From contig NZ_JNFG01000024.1 in NCBI RefSeq assembly GCF_000729995.1, positions 1 through 64,000 on the forward strand: a stretch of DNA of 64,000 nucleotides, given 5' to 3'. Made by a program: the position numbers and the translations under genes. Origin of the DNA: Caballeronia sordidicola. Lineage in GTDB: Bacteria; Pseudomonadota; Gammaproteobacteria; Burkholderiales; Burkholderiaceae. The notes below the pieces were generated by a model. That model saw only the letters and a program-made list of their open reading frames with translations. It ran no database searches and was not told the origin of the DNA. Shown piece by piece: positions 18,141 to 26,876 of the stretch (the stretch's first letter is position 1; the number at the start of each line of letters is the position of its first letter).

Positions 18141-19193
18141 TTACCGGTACTGACCTGCGTACTTGAGTACCTTGTCGACATTGTCCTTGGTGATGAACCC
18201 CGGACCTGAGCCGATATTGCGCGGCCCGTAAGACGGTGCGAGCCCGTAGGTGTCAAGCCGTGCCTTGAACTTCGGATTTGCTTCGAGCGCCTGGCGGATC
18301 TTGACCGGATCGGTAGTGTGATCCTTCTTCACGATAGCCAGCACCGCGACCGCGATATAACCCTGCAAGTACGGTTGCTGGTCGATGGCAAACTTGATCG
18401 TGCCGTCCTGGATCGCCTTCGCGATGTCGGTGTCGAAGTCGAACGTTGCGAACCAGATCTTGCCGGCGAGGCCCATCGTCTGCACTGCCTTGATGGTCGG
18501 ATCAGCCGACAGCGGGCCAAGTGCGAGCACCGCTTGAGTGTCCGGGTGATTGCGCAAATACGCGCTTACCTTCGATTGAACGGTCGTCGGATCCTGGCCG
18601 GCGTCCACCGTGGACGCCTTGAAGTCGACGCCAATGGCTTCGGCAAAACCGCGGCAGCGTTCAAACGATGCCGGATTTGTTGCGTAGTGGTTCACGCACA
18701 GGAACGACTTGATGCCCGCCGCCTTCGCCTTCTCGCCCGCTGCCTTACCGGCCGTGTATTCGGGCTGTCCGACGTGCATGATCGCGCCGAGCTGCGCGCT
18801 TTGCTCTTCAGTGCCGGAGTTGATCGTGACGAGCGGAATGTGCTTCGCCGTGACCTTGGAGATCGCGCCCTTCAGCACATCGAAGTCGGCAATGGTGACG
18901 ATCACACCATCAACGTTACGAGCCGCAGTTTGCTCGATCAGGCGCGCCATATCGGCAATATCGCCGTTCGGCGGGTTGCGGTAATCCGTCTGGACATTGA
19001 AGTCCTCATCCGCCTGCTTGATGGCGTTCTTGATCGTGTTCCACCACGAGTCCGAATCCGGCGCGTGGCTGATCAGGACGAAATGGGCGTCGGGTGCAGC
19101 GTGCGCTGCCTGACTGCTCAGTGCTGCTGCGCCGCACAACGCAGCGGCAGCCGCGAACGCGCGCAGGGCGCCTCGACGATTGCAAAGTCTCAT
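18141..19193 (-). CDS. periplasmic sugar-binding protein (inositol ABC transporter)
   Basis: A 350-residue Peripla_BP_4-type substrate-binding protein. The ATG at 19193 follows GGTGGAGAC; a GTG 9 bases upstream is less likely. Residues 1-30 form a signal peptide (arginine-containing start, hydrophobic core, AHA-A cleavage). The mature protein starts HFVLISHAPDSDSWWNTIKN, typical of ribose/inositol binders, with DGVIVTIADFD and GPLSADPTIKAVQTMGLAG later. It is the first gene of the minus-strand inositol operon and should be the most abundant product. Confidence 0.93.
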   Translation of the reverse strand: MRLCNRRGALRAFAAAAALCGAAALSSQAAHAAPDAHFVLISHAPDSDSWWNTIKNAIKQADEDFNVQTDYRNPPNGDIADMARLIEQTAARNVDGVIVTIADFDVLKGAISKVTAKHIPLVTINSGTEEQSAQLGAIMHVGQPEYTAGKAAGEKAKAAGIKSFLCVNHYATNPASFERCRGFAEAIGVDFKASTVDAGQDPTTVQSKVSAYLRNHPDTQAVLALGPLSADPTIKAVQTMGLAGKIWFATFDFDTDIAKAIQDGTIKFAIDQQPYLQGYIAVAVLAIVKKDHTTDPVKIRQALEANPKFKARLDTYGLAPSYGPRNIGSGPGFITKDNVDKVLKYAGQYR

Positions 19194-19338
19194 TGTCTCC
19201 ACCTATCTCGGTTGTTGTTCTGAACGAGCATCCGGTATTTTGCGTACGGCGCTTTGACCGCTCGACACCCCGTGCTCAGGACCAAGATTAGGACAAGTTT
19301 CGTCACTCTGCAATAGGAAGTTTAACTATGAGAAGTTT

Positions 19339-19352
19339 GGAAAATTAATTCC
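19339..19352. promoter_or_regulatory. IolR/RpiR operator candidate GGAA-N6-TTCC
   Basis: The site GGAA-AATTAA-TTCC, inside the longer palindrome TGGAA-N6-TTCCA, lies in the divergent gap between the binding protein gene and the regulator gene. RpiR-type IolR of Sinorhizobium is known to bind a GGAA-N6-TTCC motif upstream of iol genes. The exact match and position support autoregulation and repression of both operons. Confidence 0.7.
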
Positions 19353-19414
19353 ATTTGTTCGCTCAGATATCTATAATCGGTTGCATCGAGTACAGAACAC
19401 ACTACGAGCGCGGC

Positions 19415-20311
19415 ATGCAGGAAGACACGCAAGACCCTCAAGAGACGGCCGAGATCCAGACAGTCGATGAACTGATGCAGCGGATCACCGAGGCATACGA
19501 TGCGTTGCCGCGCCAGCTAAAAAGCGTGGCTACATACATCGAGCAGCATCGCAGCAATGTGATGATGGATCGCACCGGCGACATCGCCAGCGCGTGCGGC
19601 GTGCATCCCTCGGCTGTCGTGCGCTTCGCGCAGCGCTTCGGCTTTTCCGGCTTCTCCGACCTCCAGGCAATTTTCAAGCAGGCCTATACGGGCCAGAACG
19701 GTTCCGCGCAGAGTTATCAGCAGCGCATCCGCAAATTGATCGATGAAAAGCCGGGCAAGTTGTCGGGCGGCTCGGTGGCGCGAGAATTCATCGCGGCGAG
19801 CCGGAGCGGGCTGGAGGAACTCGAGGACGGTCTCGACGACGTCCAGTTCGAAGCCGCGGTAAAGATGCTGGAACACGCCGAGAACATCTATGTGGTCGGC
19901 GTGCGGCGCTCGTTTCCCGTGGCGAGTTATATCGTCTACGCGCTGCAGCACACGGCCAAACGCGTGCATCTGGTGTCGGGTTTCGGCGGCATGTATCGCG
20001 AGCAGATCCGCAGCGTGAAGAAGGGCGACGTGGTGGTCGCGATCAGCTTCGCGCCGTACGGCAAGGAGACGCAGTATTGCGTGCGCGCGGCGCAGCACCA
20101 CGGCGCCAAGACATTAGTAATTACCGATGGTCAGCTTTCGCCGCTCGCGCGTCACGCGAGTGCGCATTTGTTCGTGAAGGAAGGCAGCGCGTTTGCGTTC
20201 CGTTCGCTCACGAGCACGATCTGCCTGTGCCAGGCGCTCTTTATCGCGCTTGCGTACCGGCTTGAACTGAACGTAGAAGAATCAAGGGAGACAGGCGGCT
20301 ATGACGATTGA
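19415..20311 (+). CDS. iolR: RpiR/IolR-type transcriptional regulator of inositol catabolism
   Basis: A 298-residue regulator. The open frame extends to a TTG at 19355, but the ATG at 19415 keeps the operator outside the gene. The N-terminal domain (about residues 15-95) is an RpiR helix-turn-helix with DIASACGVHPSAVVRFAQRF. The C-terminal SIS domain (about 130-280) has ENIYVVGVRRSFPVASYIV and VVVAISFAPYGKETQYCVRA, where a sugar phosphate or inositol intermediate would bind. It overlaps the following dehydrogenase gene by 11 bases. Confidence 0.9.
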   Translation: MQEDTQDPQETAEIQTVDELMQRITEAYDALPRQLKSVATYIEQHRSNVMMDRTGDIASACGVHPSAVVRFAQRFGFSGFSDLQAIFKQAYTGQNGSAQSYQQRIRKLIDEKPGKLSGGSVAREFIAASRSGLEELEDGLDDVQFEAAVKMLEHAENIYVVGVRRSFPVASYIVYALQHTAKRVHLVSGFGGMYREQIRSVKKGDVVVAISFAPYGKETQYCVRAAQHHGAKTLVITDGQLSPLARHASAHLFVKEGSAFAFRSLTSTICLCQALFIALAYRLELNVEESRETGGYDD

Positions 20312-21299
20312 TGTGGCGGTGTTCGGAGCAGGGCGGATCGGCAAGATCCACGCGGCAAACCTGGCGAAGCAGCCGGGTGTGCGCCTCAAGTACGTGGTAG
20401 ACGTGAATAAGGAAGCCGCCGCCGCATTGGCCGCGCTTCACGGCGCGCAAGTGGCCGACGTGGAAGGCGCACTCGGCGATGCATCGGTTGGCGCGACCGT
20501 CGTGTGTTCGAGCACGGACACGCATGCCGAGCTGATCCTGAAATCGGCGGCGCAGAAGAAGCATGTGTTCTGCGAAAAGCCGGTGGATCTCACGCTCGAA
20601 CGCGCACGCGCTTGCGCCGTTGCCGTCGCGAAGGCCGGCGTGGTCTGCATGATCGGCTTTCAGCGCCGCTTCGATCCGACCTTTGCGGCATTGAAGGCGC
20701 GCGTGGAGGCGGGTGAGATCGGTGATCCGGAAATGCTGGTGATAACGAGCCGCGATCCGGGCGCGCCGCCGGTGGAATACATCAAGCATTCGGGCGGTAT
20801 TTTCAAGGACATGCTGATCCATGACTTCGATATCTTCCGCTGGATGCTCGACGACGAAGCCGACACGCTGCACGCAACCGGCAGTTGCCTGAGCGACCCG
20901 GCGATTGCGGAGGCGGGTGATATCGATTCGACGGCTGTCACGATCCGCACCAAACGCGGCCGCTTGTGCCAGATCAACACGGCGCGGCGCGCGGCGTACG
21001 GATACGACCAGCGCTTCGAACTGCTCGGTAGCCTTGGCATGCTGCAAGCCGGCAATGTGCGCCCGACCGAAGTCACGGCGTATTCGAAGACGGCTGTATC
21101 GAACGATGTGCCGGAAGCGTTTTTCCTGGAACGTTACCGCGCGGCGTACGCGCTGGAAATCGCCCATTTCTTCGATGCCGTGCAGGAAGGCAAGCCGGTT
21201 CGCACGACGGTCGCGGACGGCCTGAAGGCGTTGGAACTCGCTGAGGCGGCTACGCGGTCGTGGCGTGAAGGAGCGATCATTAAGCTGGGGGCGGCATGA
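20301..21299 (+). CDS. iolG: inositol 2-dehydrogenase (Gfo/Idh/MocA family)
   Basis: A 332-residue NAD-dependent oxidoreductase that oxidises myo-inositol to scyllo-inosose, the first pathway step. The N-terminal Rossmann domain opens with VAVFGAGRIGKIHAANLA; the family's catalytic-loop motif is FCEKPVD; the C-terminal domain contains GGIFKDMLIHDFDIFRWML with the conserved Asp-His of IolG. Length matches IolG. It is translated with the regulator upstream (11-base overlap) and overlaps the second dehydrogenase by 4 bases. Confidence 0.9.
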   Translation: MTIDVAVFGAGRIGKIHAANLAKQPGVRLKYVVDVNKEAAAALAALHGAQVADVEGALGDASVGATVVCSSTDTHAELILKSAAQKKHVFCEKPVDLTLERARACAVAVAKAGVVCMIGFQRRFDPTFAALKARVEAGEIGDPEMLVITSRDPGAPPVEYIKHSGGIFKDMLIHDFDIFRWMLDDEADTLHATGSCLSDPAIAEAGDIDSTAVTIRTKRGRLCQINTARRAAYGYDQRFELLGSLGMLQAGNVRPTEVTAYSKTAVSNDVPEAFFLERYRAAYALEIAHFFDAVQEGKPVRTTVADGLKALELAEAATRSWREGAIIKLGAA

Positions 21300-22315
21300 A
21301 AGCGGCCTTGCGGATTGGGATTGTCGGATTGGGGCGGCTGGGTCAGCGCCACGCGCGTAACCTCGCTTGGCACGTACCGGGCGCTACGCTCGCAGCGGCG
21401 TGCAGTCCGGTCGCGGCGGAACGCGAATGGGCAGGCGCCAATCTGCCTGAACTCGCGCTCTACAGCGACTACGAAACCATGCTGAAAGACGCATCGATCG
21501 ACGCCGTCTGGCTCGTCACGCCGACTTCGCTGCACCCTGACCAGATCATCGCGGCGTTGCGGGCGGGCAAGCACGTGTTCTGCGAAAAACCGTTGTCGCT
21601 GGACTTGGCGCAGTGTGATCGCGTGATTGAAGAAAGCGCGCGCTTTCCGCATCTCCAGGTGATGATCGGCTTCGTGCGCCGTTTCGACGCCAGTTATCGC
21701 GACGCCTTCAACAAGATCAGCGAAGGCGGGATCGGCCGGCCGTTCATGGTCCGTTCGCAGACCGTCGACAAGAACGATCCCGATGGTTTTTTCGTCCGTT
21801 TCGCGCCGACATCAGGCGGTTTGTTCCTCGATTGCAGCGTCCACGACATCGATCTCGCGCGCTGGATGCTGGGTAACCCGCGCGTCACGCGTGTATTCGC
21901 CAGCGGCACGATTGCGATTCACGAAGGGTTGGCCGAATGCGGCGATATCGATAACGGTGTCGCCATCTGCGAATTCGAAGGCGGCCGGATAGCGATGTTC
22001 CAGGCATCGCGGACGAGCGCCCACGGTCACGACACGCAGACGGAAGTGATCGGGACGGGTGGGGCTTTATCGGTGGGACACAATCCGCGGGCGAATCGGG
22101 TAGAAATCTACGATGCCGGCGGCGTTCGCAACGAATGCGTGCCGACCTTCTTCGAGCGCTTCGAGCAAGCGTTCCTGAACGAAGCGGAGGTGTTTGTGGC
22201 CTCGTTGACCGGCGGCCCTGCAACGGGCCTGACACTTGAAGACGCACGTGAGGCGACGCGCATCGGCATTGCGATGCGGGAGTCTCTGGCTAAAGGCCAG
22301 GCGGTGAATCTTTAA
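21296..22315 (+). CDS. second Gfo/Idh/MocA dehydrogenase of the inositol cluster
   Basis: A 339-residue paralogue of the upstream IolG. It has GIVGLGRLGQRHARNLAWHV, the FCEKPLSLD motif and GGLFLDCSVHDIDLARWMLG with the Asp-His pair. It starts by ATGA overlap with iolG. It may act on another inositol isomer (scyllo- or D-chiro-inositol) or an inosose, letting several isomers enter the same pathway. Sequence alone does not settle the substrate. Confidence 0.85.
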   Translation: MKAALRIGIVGLGRLGQRHARNLAWHVPGATLAAACSPVAAEREWAGANLPELALYSDYETMLKDASIDAVWLVTPTSLHPDQIIAALRAGKHVFCEKPLSLDLAQCDRVIEESARFPHLQVMIGFVRRFDASYRDAFNKISEGGIGRPFMVRSQTVDKNDPDGFFVRFAPTSGGLFLDCSVHDIDLARWMLGNPRVTRVFASGTIAIHEGLAECGDIDNGVAICEFEGGRIAMFQASRTSAHGHDTQTEVIGTGGALSVGHNPRANRVEIYDAGGVRNECVPTFFERFEQAFLNEAEVFVASLTGGPATGLTLEDAREATRIGIAMRESLAKGQAVNL

Positions 22316-22380
22316 GCACTGGGGTAAAATCGAACTCTCTTAAGCGGGATCACTAGCGGGTTCGAACAAGGCTCAATTCG

Positions 22381-22608
22381 ATGGAAGTGCACAAGGAAGT
22401 CGATGCGCGCGGGCTCATGTGCCCGCTGCCCATCTTGCGGGCAAAGAAGGCGCTGTCCGATATGCAGAGCGGTCAGATATTGAAGGTGCTGGCAACCGAT
22501 CCGGGTTCGCAACGCGACTTTGCTGCGTTTTCGAAGCAGACGGGCAATGAGCTGGTGGAATCGACATCGCACGACAAGGTGTTCACTTTCCTCATGCGAC
22601 GCCGCTGA
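22381..22608 (+). CDS. tusA: sulfur carrier protein TusA
   Basis: A 75-residue SirA/TusA-like protein. The family motif RGLMCPLPIL places the persulfide-carrying cysteine at Cys14. TusA passes sulfur from IscS toward tRNA 2-thiouridine synthesis and other acceptors. It is short, monocistronic and followed by a terminator shared with the convergent galU gene. Confidence 0.93.
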   Translation: MEVHKEVDARGLMCPLPILRAKKALSDMQSGQILKVLATDPGSQRDFAAFSKQTGNELVESTSHDKVFTFLMRRR

Positions 22609-22637
22609 TCGTCTGAACGTCTGAACGTCAATAAAAA

Positions 22638-22669
22638 ATGCCCATGATTTTAGTCATGGGCATTTTTTT
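22638..22669. terminator. bidirectional intrinsic terminator between tusA and galU
   Basis: A perfect 10-bp stem (ATGCCCATGA at 22638-22647 with TCATGGGCAT at 22654-22663) and 6-base loop is flanked by an A run on the left and a T run on the right. It therefore works in both directions for the convergent genes. Confidence 0.93.
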
Positions 22670-22694
22670 AAGGCTCAAGCCTCAACAACAACGC

Positions 22695-23576
22695 TCAGCC
22701 GAGCAGATGCGGCGAACGCGTGTTCAGGTATTCCTGAAAGTCCTTTGCCACTTCCGGATGGCGCAGCGCGAATTCCACGGTTGCTTTCAAATAGCCGAGC
22801 TTGCTGCCGCAATCGAAACGCGTGCCGTGATATTTGTACGCGAGCACTTGTTCATCGGCGAGCAACGACTGGATTGCATCCGTCAATTGCAGCTCACCGC
22901 CAGCGCCCGGCTTCAATGCACGGATGTGATCGAAGACGCGCGGTTTCAGCACATACCGCCCGACCACGCCCAGATTCGACGGCGCGACTTCAGGTTCCGG
23001 CTTTTCCACAATGCCTGACAGCTTGAAGATATTGTCTTCCCACTCTTTCCCGTCGATCACGCCGTATGACTTGGAATCCTGAGCCGGGATCTCCTCCACG
23101 CCGATCACCGAGCTGTGATAGTGATCGAATACTTCGATCATCTGCGTCATCACCGGCGGCGTGCCGTACAACAAGTCATCCGCGAGAATCACGGCGAACG
23201 GGTTGTCGCCCACCAGCTTTTCCGCGCACAGCACGGCGTGGCCCAAACCGAGCGCTTCAGCCTGGCGCACATAGAAACAATCCACGTGGCTGGGTTTGAT
23301 GCTGCGCACGAGATCGAGCAGCTTTTGCTTACCGCGGGCTTCCAGTTCGGCTTCGATCTCATACGATTTGTCGAAGTGATCCTCGATTGCGCGCTTGCTG
23401 CGGCCCGTCACGAAAATCATCTCCGTGATGCCGGCCGCCATGGCCTCTTCCACCGCGTACTGGATTAGCGGTTTGTCGACGACGGGCAGCATTTCCTTCG
23501 GGCTGGCCTTGGTCGCGGGGAGGAATCGGGTACCGAGACCCGCAACCGGGAAAACCGCTTTCGTAACTTTTAGCAT
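22695..23576 (-). CDS. galU: UTP-glucose-1-phosphate uridylyltransferase
   Basis: A 293-residue nucleotidyltransferase that makes UDP-glucose from UTP and glucose 1-phosphate for LPS, capsule and osmoprotectant synthesis. The N-terminal signature GLGTRFLPATKASPKEMLP binds the nucleotide. VILADDLLY, VGRYVLKPRVF and GGELQLTDAI are also typical. It ends against the bidirectional terminator and is probably monocistronic. Confidence 0.97.
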   Translation of the reverse strand: MLKVTKAVFPVAGLGTRFLPATKASPKEMLPVVDKPLIQYAVEEAMAAGITEMIFVTGRSKRAIEDHFDKSYEIEAELEARGKQKLLDLVRSIKPSHVDCFYVRQAEALGLGHAVLCAEKLVGDNPFAVILADDLLYGTPPVMTQMIEVFDHYHSSVIGVEEIPAQDSKSYGVIDGKEWEDNIFKLSGIVEKPEPEVAPSNLGVVGRYVLKPRVFDHIRALKPGAGGELQLTDAIQSLLADEQVLAYKYHGTRFDCGSKLGYLKATVEFALRHPEVAKDFQEYLNTRSPHLLG

Positions 23577-23750
23577 TTGATGACCCTGATCCTCTTATCG
23601 TGTTTAAACGTCAAGCCTGAAACGGTCGGCATGGAAGCAGATGCCATGATGCAGGTTGATGCGTTGATAAAAAAGTGCGGCGAGATTAATTCTTCAAGCA
23701 TAAATACGCACTTTGCTATAAGGCGGAACAAGCAGTCGGTCGGTTTTCGG

Positions 23751-23782
23751 GTCTTGGCCGGTCGCGCTGGACCGGCCAAGAC
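23751..23782 (-). terminator. palindrome downstream of valS
   Basis: A perfect 12-bp inverted repeat (GTCTTGGCCGGT at 23751-23762, ACCGGCCAAGAC at 23771-23782) with an 8-base loop starts 12 bases after the valS stop. No T run follows on the minus strand, so efficient intrinsic termination is uncertain, but the position fits a valS 3' end. Confidence 0.5.
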
Positions 23783-23794
23783 CGCCGAAGCAGC

Positions 23795-26677
23795 CTACGC
23801 CGGAAGCCGTGACAACTGCGCTTTCAACTTGTCAGCAGTCGATTCGAATTCCGCGAGCCGCTTGCGCTCCTGGTCGACCACCGCGGCCGGCGCGCGCGCC
23901 ACGAAACTCTCGTTTTCCAGCTTCACACGGGCCTTCGCGATTTCCTGCGTCAGCCGGTCCACTTCCTTCGTGAGCCGTTCGCGTTCAGCCACTACGTCGA
24001 TTTCCACCTTCAACACCAACTTGTTCGTTCCTACGATAGCAACTGGCGCGCCACTTGCCTCTGCGTCCAGCGCTGATTCGTCGGCAATGATCTTTACTTC
24101 CGACAAACGCGCCAGCGCCTGGACATAAGGCGCGAACGACTTGAGCCGTTCCTCGTCACCGGTTGCCAGCAGCGGCACCTTGACCGCCGGCGACAGATTC
24201 ATCTCCCCGCGCAAATTACGACATGAATCGATAATGGCCTTCAGTTCAGCAGCCCACTGTTCAGACGATTCATCTATCTTAGACGGTTGCGCGACCGGGT
24301 AGCGCTGAATCATGATGGACGCGGTCTGCCCGTCTTGTGCCGCCTGCGGGTACAGGTCCGTCAGCGGCGCAACCTTCTGCCACAAGGCTTCAGTGATAAA
24401 CGGAATCACCGGATGCGCGAGGCGCAGCACCGTTTCCAGCACGCGCAGGAGGGTGCGGCGCGTGGCGCGCTGCTGCTCCGGCGCGCCGGTCTGGATCTGG
24501 ACCTTCGCCAACTCCAGATACCAATCGCAGTACTCGTCCCACACGAATTTATAGATGGCGCTTGCCACGTTATCGAAACGGTAATCGGCGAAACCTTTCT
24601 CCACCTCCGCTTCCACGCGCTGCAAAAGCGACACGATCCAGAAGTCCGCCTGCGAGAAGTGGAGGTATCCGCCCGGTCCGCAATCACCTGCTTCGCATTC
24701 CTCCGGCTTGCCGAAGCCACAGTCGTGGCCTTCGGTATTCATCAGGACAAAGCGGGTAGCATTCCACAGCTTATTGCAAAAGTTACGGTACCCCTCGCAC
24801 CTTGCCAGATCAAAATTCACGTTGCGACCGAGCGTTGCCATGGACGCCATGGTGAAACGCAGCGCGTCCGTGCCGAACGGCTGAATTCCGTCCGGAAACT
24901 CCTTGCGGGTTTTTTTCTCGATTTTTTCGGCTTGCTTGGGGTTCATCAGGCCGGTAATTCGCTTGGAAACGAGCGTCTCCAGGTCGATGCCATCGACGAT
25001 ATCGATCGGGTCGAGCGTATTGCCCTTGCTCTTCGACATCTTCTGGCCTTCCGCGTCCCGCACCAGACCGTGGACGTAGACGGTGTCGAACGGGACCTTG
25101 CCGGTGAAATGCGTGGTCATCATCACCATCCGGGCAACCCAGAAGAAGATGATGTCGAAACCCGTCACGAGCACCGTGGAGGGCATGAAGTGCTTGAGTT
25201 CCGGCGTCTCGTTCGGCCAGCCGAGCGATGAAAACGGCACGAGCGCCGATGAAAACCACGTGTCGAGCACGTCGTCGTCGCGTTTGAGCGCGCCGGTGTA
25301 GCCTTTTTCCGTGGCTTCCGCGCGGGCTTCTTCTTCGGTCTTCGCCACGAAGATTTCGCCGTTATCGCCGTACCAGGCCGGAATCTGGTGGCCCCACCAG
25401 AGTTGACGCGAGATACACCAGTCCTGGATGTTTTCGAGCCACTGGTAATAGGTCGTCGACCAGTTTTCCGGGACGAACTTGATTTCACCGTTGCGCACCA
25501 CGTCGAGCGCCGTCTCAGCGATCGATTTGCCCGGATGGAACGTGCCTTCCGGCGCCGGCTTGCTCATGGCGACGAACCATTGGTCGGTGAGCATGGGCTC
25601 GATCACCACGCCCGTGCGGTCGCCGCGCGGCACCATCAGCGCGTGGGGCTTGACCGATTCCAGCAGGCCGAGCGCTTCCAGGTCGGCCACGACCTGCTTG
25701 CGCGCGTCGAACCGATCCATGCCGCGATACTTTTCCGGCGCGTTGTCGTTGATCTTGGCGTCGAGCGTGAGGATCTCGATCATCGGCAACTTGTGGCGCA
25801 GGCCGACCTGATAGTCGTTGAAGTCGTGCGCGGGCGTGACCTTGACCACGCCGGTGCCGAACTCACGATCCACGTAATCATCCGCGATCACCGGAATTTC
25901 TCGGTTCGATAACGGCAGCATGACGGTCTTGCCGATCAGGTGCGCGTAGCGCTCGTCTTCCGGATGGACCATCACGGCGGTGTCGCCGAGCATGGTTTCC
26001 GGGCGCGTGGTGGCGACCGTCACGTGGCCGGAGCCGTCCGGCAGGGGATACTGGATGTGCCAGAGACTGCCGGCTTCGTCTTCGCTGACGACTTCGAGGT
26101 CCGAGACCGCGGTGCCCAGCACCGGGTCCCAGTTCACCAGCCGTTTGCCGCGATAAATCAGGCCTTGCTTGTACAGCGTGACAAACACGTCGAGCACGAC
26201 GGGCGACATCTTGTCGTCCATCGTGAAATATTCTCGCGACCAGTCAATAGACGCACCCAGGCGGCGCACCTGCCCCGTAATGGTCGAGCCGGATTTCTCC
26301 TTCCATTCCCAGACGCGTTTCAGGAACTCTTCGCGGCCGAGATCATGGCGCGACACGCCTTGTGCATCGAGTTGCCGTTCCACGACGATTTGCGTGGCGA
26401 TCCCCGCGTGATCCGTGCCAGGCAGCCACAGCGTGTTTTCGCCGAGCATGCGGTGGTAGCGGGTGAGGCTGTCCATGATCGTCTGGTTGAACGCGTGACC
26501 CATGTGCAGCGTGCCGGTGACATTCGGCGGCGGGAGCTGGATCGAGAAATCTTTTCGGCCTTCGATCAGGGTCGGCGCGGCGTAGCCACGCTTTTCCCAT
26601 TCCGGGCCCCAATGGGACTCGATGTTCTGGGGCTCGAAACTCTTCGCAAGCGTGTTGTCACTCGTGTTGTCACTCAT
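23795..26677 (-). CDS. valS: valyl-tRNA synthetase
   Basis: A 960-residue class I synthetase that charges tRNA-Val. The HIGH-type motif is HMGHAFNQ and the KMSKS loop is KMSKSKGNTLDP. The CP1 editing domain that removes threonine lies between them. The C-terminal 70 residues are a predicted coiled coil (RERLTKEVDRLTQEIAKARV and following) typical of ValRS tRNA binding. The divergent helicase gene starts 200 bases away. Confidence 0.98.
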   Translation of the reverse strand: MSDNTSDNTLAKSFEPQNIESHWGPEWEKRGYAAPTLIEGRKDFSIQLPPPNVTGTLHMGHAFNQTIMDSLTRYHRMLGENTLWLPGTDHAGIATQIVVERQLDAQGVSRHDLGREEFLKRVWEWKEKSGSTITGQVRRLGASIDWSREYFTMDDKMSPVVLDVFVTLYKQGLIYRGKRLVNWDPVLGTAVSDLEVVSEDEAGSLWHIQYPLPDGSGHVTVATTRPETMLGDTAVMVHPEDERYAHLIGKTVMLPLSNREIPVIADDYVDREFGTGVVKVTPAHDFNDYQVGLRHKLPMIEILTLDAKINDNAPEKYRGMDRFDARKQVVADLEALGLLESVKPHALMVPRGDRTGVVIEPMLTDQWFVAMSKPAPEGTFHPGKSIAETALDVVRNGEIKFVPENWSTTYYQWLENIQDWCISRQLWWGHQIPAWYGDNGEIFVAKTEEEARAEATEKGYTGALKRDDDVLDTWFSSALVPFSSLGWPNETPELKHFMPSTVLVTGFDIIFFWVARMVMMTTHFTGKVPFDTVYVHGLVRDAEGQKMSKSKGNTLDPIDIVDGIDLETLVSKRITGLMNPKQAEKIEKKTRKEFPDGIQPFGTDALRFTMASMATLGRNVNFDLARCEGYRNFCNKLWNATRFVLMNTEGHDCGFGKPEECEAGDCGPGGYLHFSQADFWIVSLLQRVEAEVEKGFADYRFDNVASAIYKFVWDEYCDWYLELAKVQIQTGAPEQQRATRRTLLRVLETVLRLAHPVIPFITEALWQKVAPLTDLYPQAAQDGQTASIMIQRYPVAQPSKIDESSEQWAAELKAIIDSCRNLRGEMNLSPAVKVPLLATGDEERLKSFAPYVQALARLSEVKIIADESALDAEASGAPVAIVGTNKLVLKVEIDVVAERERLTKEVDRLTQEIAKARVKLENESFVARAPAAVVDQERKRLAEFESTADKLKAQLSRLPA

Positions 26678-26876
26678 GGGGTGGAATCTGCCGAAAAATG
26701 CGTAAAAGAAGCGGGGGTCGGGGAATTATAAGGTGTAGACAGGGCGAGGTCGGTGGGAAGGTCCTTCGCGGCGCTCGGGGTGGTTTAAGTGGATGGCCGG
26801 AGCCGGTCTCAAACCCAAGTGCCAACGACCATCCCCCCGCCGATTTATACTACCGGTCCCACCGGAAAACTCCCCC

